Assembly: GCA_023053545.1 (NCBI GenBank)
Contig: JAKZAN010000111.1
Location: 45,431-109,430 of the forward strand
DNA: 64,000 nt
Reading direction: 5' to 3'
Origin: Lepidurus packardi
Lineage: Eukaryota > Arthropoda > Branchiopoda > Notostraca > Triopsidae
Positions 56,501 through 64,000 of this stretch are shown in pieces. The notes under the pieces are model-generated. The model was not told where the DNA came from. It saw nothing but the letters and a program-made list of their open reading frames with translations, and ran no database searches. Within the stretch, counting starts at the first letter, position 1; each line of letters opens with the position of its first letter. The position numbers and the translations under genes are program-made.

Positions 56501-59500
56501 TTGTAATGGATTAATTAAGTCCGTAAAGAATTAATTAAGTCCGTAAGGAATTAATTCAGTCCGTAAGAAATTAATTCAGTCCGAAAGGAATTAATTCAGT
56601 AAGTAAGGAATTCAATCAATCCTAAAGAATTAATTCAGTCCGTAAGTAGTTAATTCAGTCCGAAAGGAATTAATTACGTCAGTAAGGATTTAATTCAGTC
56701 CGTAAGGAATGAATTCAGTCCGTAAGGAATAATTTCAGTCCGTAAGGAATTAATTCAGTCTGAATTAATTAATTCACTAATGAAAGAAATTGATTCAATC
56801 CGTAAGGATTTAATTAAGTCCGTAATGAATTAATTCAGTCCGTAAGGAATTATTTCAGTCCGTAATGAATTAATTAATTCCGTAAGTAATTAATTCATTC
56901 CTTAAGGAATTAGTTCATTCCGTTATGAATTAATTCAGTCCGTAAGGAATTAATTCAGTCCGTAAGGAATTATTTCAGTCTGTAAGGAACAAAATCAGGC
57001 CGTAAGGAATTAATTCATTAGGTAAGAAATTAATTCAGTTTGTAATGGAATAATTCAGTTTGTAATGGATTAATTAAGTCCGTAAAGAATTAATTAAGTC
57101 CGTAAGGAATTAATTCAGTCCGTAAGAAATTAATTCAGTCCGTAAGGAATTAATTCAGTAAGTAAGGAATTGATTCAGTACGTAAGGAATTAATTCGTTC
57201 CGAAAGGAATTAACTAACTCGGTAAGGAATTAATTGAGTAAGTAAGGAATTCAATCAATCCTAAAGAATTAATTCAGTACGTAAGTAGTTAATTCAGTCC
57301 GAAAGGAATTAATTACGCCAGTAAGGAATTAATTCAGTCCGTAAGGAATAAATTAGGTCCGTAAGGAATTAATTCAGTCTGAATTAATTAATTCACTAAT
57401 GAAAGGAATTGATTAAATCCGTAAGGATTTAATTAAGTCCGTAATGAATTAATTCAGTCCGTAAGGAATTATTTCAGTCCGTAATGAATTAATTAAGTCC
57501 GTAAGTAATTAATTCATTCGTTAAGGAAATAATTCAGTCCGTTATGAATTAATTCAGTCCGTAAGGAATTAATTCAGTCTGTAAGGAATTATTTCAGTCC
57601 GTAATGAATTAATTAATTCCGTAAGTAATTAATTCATTCCTTAAGGAATTAGTTCATTCCGTTATGAATTAATTCAGTCCGTAAGGAATTAATTCAGTCC
57701 GTAAGGAATTATTTCAGTCTGTAAGGAACAAAATCAGGCCGTAAGGAATTAATTCATTAGGTAAGGAATTAATTCAGTCCGTAAGGAATTAATTCAGTAA
57801 GTAAGGAATTCAATCAATGCTAAAGAATTAGTTCAGTCCGTAAGGAATTAGTTCAGTTTGTAATGGATTAATTAAGTCCGTAAAGAATTAATTCAGTCCG
57901 TAAGGAATTAATTCAGTCCGTAAGGAATTAATTAAGTACGTAAGGAATTAATTAAGTACGTAAGGAATTAATTCAGTCCGTAAGGAATTAATTCATTCCG
58001 TAAGGAATTAATTAAGTACGTAAGGAATTATATCAGGCCGTAAAGAAATTAATTCATTTCGTAAGGAATTAATTCAGTCCGTAAGGAATTAATTCAGTAA
58101 GAAAGGAATTCAATCAATCCTAAAGAATTAATTCAGTCCGTAAGGAATTAATTCAGTCCGCAAGGAATTAATTAATTACGTAAGGAATTAATTCAGTCCG
58201 TAAGGAATTAATTCGTTCCGAAAGGAATTAACTAAATCGGTAAGGAATTAATTCAGTAAGTAAGGAATTCAATCAATCCTAAAGAATTAATTCAGTCCGT
58301 ATGTAGTTAATTCAGTCCGAAAGGAATTAATTACGTCCGTAAGTAATTAATTAAGTCCGTAAGTAATTAATTCAGTCCGTTATGAATTAATTCAGTCCGT
58401 AAGGAATTAATTCAGTCCGTAAGGAATTATTTCATTCTGTCAGGAACAAAATCAGGCCGTAATGATTTAATTCATTAGGTAAGGAATTAATTCAGTCCGT
58501 AAGGAATTAATTCAGTTTGTAATGGATTAATTAAGTCCGTAAAGAATTAATTAAGTCCGTAAGGAATTAATTCAGTCCGTAAGAAATTAATTCAGTCCGA
58601 AAGGAATTAATTCAGTAAGTAAGGAATTCAATCAATCCTAAAGAATTAATTCAGTCCGTAAGTAGTTAATTCAGTCCGAAAGGAATTAATTACGTCAGTA
58701 AGGATTTAATTCAGTCCGTAAGGAATGAATTCAGTCCGTAAGGAATAATTTCAGTCCGTAAGGAATTAATTCAGTCTGAATTAATTAATTCACTAATGAA
58801 AGAAATTGATTCAATCCGTAAGGATTTAATTAAGTCCGTAATGAATTAATTCAGTCCGTAAGGAATTATTTCAGTCCGTAATGAATTAATTAATTCCGTA
58901 AGTAATTAATTCATTCCTTAAGGAATTAGTTCATTCCGTTATGAATTAATTCAGTCCGTAAGGAATTAATTCAGTCCGTAAGGAATTATTTCAGTCTGTA
59001 AGGAACAAAATCAGGCCGTAAGGAATTAATTCATTAGGTAAGGAATTAATTCAGTTTGTAATGGAATAATTCAGTTTGTAATGGATTAATTAAGTCCGTA
59101 AAGAATTAATTAAGTCCGTAAGGAATTAATTCAGTCCGTAAGAAATTAATTCAGTCCGTAAGGAATTAATTCAGTAAGTAAGGAATTGATTCAGTACGTA
59201 AGGAATTAATTCGTTCCGAAAGGAATTAACTAACTCGGTAAGGAATTAATTGAGTAAGTAAGGAATTCAATCAATCCTAAAGAATTAATTCAGTACGTAA
59301 GTAGTTAATTCAGTCCGAAAGGAATTAATTACGCCAGTAAGGAATTAATTCAGTCCGTAAGGAATAAATTAGGTCCGTAAGGAATTAATTCAGTCTGAAT
59401 TAATTAATTCACTAATGAAAGGAATTGATTAAATCCGTAAGGATTTAATTAAGTCCGTAATGAATTAATTCAGTCCGTAAGGAATTATTTCAGTCCGTAA

Positions 59501-62500
59501 TGAATTAATTAAGTCCGTAAGTAATTAATTCATTCGTTAAGGAAATAATTCAGTCCGTTATGAATTAATTCAGTCCGTAAGGAATTAATTCAGTCTGTAA
59601 GGAATTATTTCAGTCCGTAATGAATTAATTAAGTCCGTAAGGAATTAATTCAGTCCGTAAGAAATTAATTCAGTCCGAAAGGAATTAATTCAGTAAGTAA
59701 GGAATTCAATCAATCCTAAAGAATTAATTCAGTCCGTAAGTAGTTAATTCAGTCCGAAAGGAATTAATTACGTCAGTAAGGATTTAATTCAGTCCGTAAG
59801 GAATGAATTCAGTCCTTAAGGAATAATTTCAGTCCGTAAGGAATTAATTCAGTCTGAATTAATTAATTCACTAATGAAAGAAATTGATTCAATCCGTAAG
59901 GATTTAATTAAGTCCGTAATGAATTAATTCAGTCCGTAAGGAATTAATTCAGTCCGTAAGGAATTATTTCAGTCTGTAAGGAACAAAATCAGGCCGTAAG
60001 GAATTAATTCATTAGGTAAGGAATTAATTCAGTTTGTAATGGAATAATTCAGTTTGTAATGGATTAATTAAGTCCGTAAAGAATTAATTAAGTCCGTAAG
60101 GAATTAATTCAGTCCGTAAGAAATTAATTCAGTCCGAAAGGAATTAATTCAGTAAGTAAGGAATTCAATCAATCCTAAAGAATTAATTCAGTCCGTAAGT
60201 AGTTAATTCAGTCCGAAAGGAATTAATTACGTCAGTAAGGATTTAATTCAGTCCGTAAGGAATGAATTCAGTCCGTAAGGAATAATTTCAGTCCGAAAGG
60301 AATTAATTCAGTCTGAATTAATTAATTCACTAATGAAAGAAATTGATTCAATCCGTAAGGATTTAATTAAGTCCGTAATGAATTAATTCAGTCCGTAAGG
60401 AATTATTTCAGTCCGTAATGAATTAATTAATTCCGTAAGTAATTAATTCATTCCTTAAGGAATTAGTTCATTCCGTTATGAATTAATTCAGTCCGTAAGG
60501 AATTAATTCAGTCCGTAAGGAATTATTTCAGTCTGTAAGGAACAAAATCAGGCCGTAAGGAATTAATTCATTAGGTAAGAAATTAATTCAGTTTGTAATG
60601 GAATAATTCAGTTTGTAATGGATTAATTAAGTCCGTAAAGAATTAATTAAGTCCGTAAGGAATTAATTCAGTCCGTAAGAAATTAATTCAGTCCGTAAGG
60701 AATTAATTCAGTAAGTAAGGAATTGATTCAGTACGTAAGGAATTAATTCGTTCCGAAAGGAATTAACTAACTCGGTAAGGAATTAATTGAGTAAGTAAGG
60801 AATTCAATCAATCCTAAAGAATTAATTCAGTACGTAAGTAGTTAATTCAGTCCGAAAGGAATTAATTACGCCAGTAAGGAATTAATTCAGTCCGTAAGGA
60901 ATAAATTAGGTCCGTAAGGAATTAATTCAGTCTGAATTAATTAATTCACTAATGAAAGGAATTGATTAAATCCGTAAGGATTTAATTAAGTCCGTAATGA
61001 ATTAATTCAGTCCGTAAGGAATTATTTCAGTCCGTAATGAATTAATTAAGTCCGTAAGTAATTAATTCATTCGTTAAGGAAATAATTCAGTCCGTTATGA
61101 ATTAATTCAGTCCGTAAGGAATTAATTCAGTCTGTAAGGAATTATTTCAGTCCGTAATGAATTAATTAATTCCGTAAGTAATTAATTCATTCCTTAAGGA
61201 ATTAGTTCATTCCGTTATGAATTAATTCAGTCCGTAAGGAATTAATTCAGTCCGTAAGGAATTATTTCAGTCTGTAAGGAACAAAATCAGGCCGTAAGGA
61301 ATTAATTCATTAGGTAAGGAATTAATTCAGTCCGTAAGGAATTAATTCAGTAAGTAAGGAATTCAATCAATGCTAAAGAATTAGTTCAGTCCGTAAGGAA
61401 TTAGTTCAGTTTGTAATGGATTAATTAAGTCCGTAAAGAATTAATTCAGTCCGTAAGGAATTAATTCAGTCCGTAAGGAATTAATTAAGTACGTAAGGAA
61501 TTAATTAAGTACGTAAGGAATTAATTCAGTCCGTAAGGAATTAATTCATTCCGTAAGGAATTAATTAAGTACGTAAGGAATTATATCAGGCCGTAAAGAA
61601 ATTAATTCATTTCGTAAGGAATTAATTCAGTCCGTAAGGAATTAATTCAGTAAGAAAGGAATTCAATCAATCCTAAAGAATTAATTCAGTCCGTAAGGAA
61701 TTAATTCAGTCCGCAAGGAATTAATTAATTACGTAAGGAATTAATTCAGTCCGTAAGGAATTAATTCGTTCCGAAAGGAATTAACTAAATCGGTAAGGAA
61801 TTAATTCAGTTAGTAAGGAATTCAATCAATCCTAAAGAATTAATTCAGTCCGTATGTAGTTAATTCAGTCCGAAAGGAATTAATTACGTCCGTAAGTAAT
61901 TAATTAAGTCCGTAAGTAATTAATTCAGTCCGTTATGAATTAATTCAGTCCGTAAGGAATTAATTCAGTCCGTAAGGAATTATTTCATTCTGTCAGGAAC
62001 AAAATCAGGCCGTAATGATTTAATTCATTAGGTAAGGAATTAATTCAGTCCGTAAGGAATTAATTCAGTTTGTAATGGATTAATTAAGTCCGTAAAGAAT
62101 TAATTAAGTCCGTAAGGAATTAATTCAGTCCGTAAGAAATTAATTCAGTCCGAAAGGAATTAATTCAGTAAGTAAGGAATTCAATCAATCCTAAAGAATT
62201 AATTCAGTCCGTAAGTAGTTAATTCAGTCCGAAAGGAATTAATTACGTCAGTAAGGATTTAATTCAGTCCGTAAGGAATGAATTCAGTCCGTAAGGAATA
62301 ATTTCAGTCCGTAAGGAATTAATTCAGTCTGAATTAATTAATTCACTAATGAAAGAAATTGATTCAATCCGTAAGGATTTAATTAAGTCCGTAATGAATT
62401 AATTCAGTCCGTAAGGAATTATTTCAGTCCGTAATGAATTAATTAATTCCGTAAGTAATTAATTCATTCCTTAAGGAATTAGTTCATTCCGTTATGAATT

Positions 62501-64000
62501 AATTCAGTCCGTAAGGAATTAATTCAGTCCGTAAGGAATTATTTCAGTCTGTAAGGAACAAAATCAGGCCGTAAGGAATTAATTCATTAGGTAAGGAATT
62601 AATTCAGTTTGTAATGGAATAATTCAGTTTGTAATGGATTAATTAAGTCCGTAAAGAATTAATTAAGTCCGTAAGGAATTAATTCAGTCCGTAAGAAATT
62701 AATTCAGTCCGTAAGGAATTAATTCAGTAAGTAAGGAATTGATTCAGTACGTAAGGAATTAATTCGTTCCGAAAGGAATTAACTAACTCGGTAAGGAATT
62801 AATTGAGTAAGTAAGGAATTCAATCAATCCTAAAGAATTAATTCAGTACGTAAGTAGTTAATTCAGTCCGAAAGGAATTAATTACGCCAGTAAGGAATTA
62901 ATTCAGTCCGTAAGGAATAAATTAGGTCCGTAAGGAATTAATTCAGTCTGAATTAATTAATTCACTAATGAAAGGAATTGATTAAATCCGTAAGGATTTA
63001 ATTAAGTCCGTAATGAATTAATTCAGTCCGTAAGGAATTATTTCAGTCCGTAATGAATTAATTAAGTCCGTAAGTAATTAATTCATTCGTTAAGGAAATA
63101 ATTCAGTCCGTTATGAATTAATTCAGTCCGTAAGGAATTAATTCAGTCTGTAAGGAATTATTTCAGTCCGTAATGAATTAATTAAGTCCGTAAGGTATTA
63201 ATTCAGTCCGTAAGAAATTAATTCAGTCCGAAAGGAATTAATTCAGTAAGTAAGGAATTCAATCAATCCTAAAGAATTAATTCAGTCCGTAAGTAGTTAA
63301 TTCAGTCCGAAAGGAATTAATTACGTCAGTAAGGATTTAATTCAGTCCGTAAGGAATGAATTCAGTCCTTAAGGAATAATTTCAGTCCGTAAGGAATTAA
63401 TTCAGTCTGAATTAATTAATTCACTAATGAAAGAAATTGATTCAATCCGTAAGGATTTAATTAAGTCCGTAATGAATTAATTCAGTCCGTAAGGAATTAA
63501 TTCAGTCCGTAAGGAATTATTTCAGTCTGTAAGGAACAAAATCAGGCCGTAAGGAATTAATTCATTAGGTAAGGAATTAATTCAGTTTGTAATGGAATAA
63601 TTCAGTTTGTAATGGATTAATTAAGTCCGTAAAGAATTAATTAAGTCCGTAAGGAATTAATTCAGTCCGTAAGAAATTAATTCAGTCCGAAAGGAATTAA
63701 TTCAGTAAGTAAGGAATTCAATCAATCCTAAAGAATTAATTCAGTCCGTAAGTAGTTAATTCAGTCCGAAAGGAATTAATTACGTCAGTAAGGATTTAAT
63801 TCAGTCCGTAAGGAATGAATTCAGTCCGTAAGGAATAATTTCAGTCCGTAAGGAATTAATTCAGTCTGAATTAATTAATTCACTAATGAAAGAAATTGAT
63901 TCAATCCGTAAGGATTTAATTAAGTCCGTAATGAATTAATTCAGTCCGTAAGGAATTATTTCAGTCCGTAATGAATTAATTAATTCCGTAAGTAATTAAT
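47599..64000 (+). repeat. 20-bp satellite array with higher-order structure
   Basis: At least 16.4 kb, cut by the window edge. The commonest monomer is GGAATTAATTCAGTCCGTAA, with variants such as ...TCAGTAAGTAA, ...TTAAGTACGTAA, ...TCATTAGGTAA and GGAACAAAATCAGGCCGTAA. The monomer holds the perfect palindrome GAATTAATTC. Variants recur in fixed order over kilobases. The marker CAATCAATGCTAAAG followed by AATTAGTTC starts at 47812, 50287, 53001, 55216, 57811 and 61364, so higher-order units are 2475, 2714, 2215, 2595 and 3553 bp, with further partial units nested within. No coding frame, no CENP-B-box-like motif seen. Confidence 0.95.

Noticed and set aside
47599..64000. CRISPR-like or minisatellite-gene reading of the 20-bp repeat
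   Set aside because: There are no unique spacers; variants are substituted monomers in fixed higher-order order, and no frame stays open. It is a satellite.

Overview
This window is eukaryotic and almost entirely repetitive: 47.6 kb of nested transposable elements followed by at least 16.4 kb of satellite DNA that runs off the right edge. Genes with introns of about 50-70 bp, Ty3/Gypsy, Harbinger (HARBI1 and THAP/YqaJ types), KDZ, MULE and hAT transposons, and interstitial TTAGG-type repeats all suggest an arthropod, possibly a crustacean. The species cannot be fixed from this sequence. I recognise no single-copy host gene.

Layout, left to right. (1) 1-3514: 3' end of an env-bearing Ty3/Gypsy element (pol tail, env, probable 3' LTR). 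It sits against the pol tail of an older Gypsy. (2) 3980-7816: a young Gypsy with 221-bp LTRs and target duplication CTAAT, inserted in that old pol tail, which resumes at 7822 and ends in a probable LTR near 8190. (3) 8165-9602: an unrecognised minus-strand pseudogene and a HARBI1 pseudogene. (4) 9598-9808: an intact 211-bp repeat, here called X. (5) 10097-31611: a 21.5-kb unit bounded by inverted ~290-bp ends and the 8-bp duplication AGAGCGTT, inserted into a second copy of X (9994-10096 plus 31612-31727). It carries a 17-exon-scale KDZ transposase gene at the left, degraded pieces of a second inverted KDZ at the right, an OTU/zinc-finger MULE transposase, a chimeric minus-strand gene, an unrecognised 10-exon-scale gene, and a young Gypsy with 114-bp LTRs sitting in its right inverted end. 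(6) 31756-35408: a convergent SWIM-YqaJ gene and THAP-DDE transposase, ending in a Harbinger-type terminus. (7) 36136-43969: a minus-strand hAT pseudogene whose 3' end is tandemly duplicated and split by a fourth Gypsy (36648-41921, duplication ATATT). (8) 43970-47598: no recognisable gene. (9) 47599-64000: a 20-bp satellite organised into higher-order repeats of about 2.2-3.6 kb.

Order of events that can be read: X/Harbinger DNA came first, the KDZ unit jumped into X, a Harbinger MITE jumped into the MULE gene inside the unit (TTA duplication), and a Gypsy jumped into the unit's right end. The strongest result is the KDZ unit. An empty-site copy of X lies only 200 bp away, and the interrupted copy adds up to exactly the same 211 bp once one 8-bp duplication is removed. 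Several otherwise open transposase genes are broken only by single-base changes in homopolymer runs, so either they decayed recently or the assembly has indel errors.
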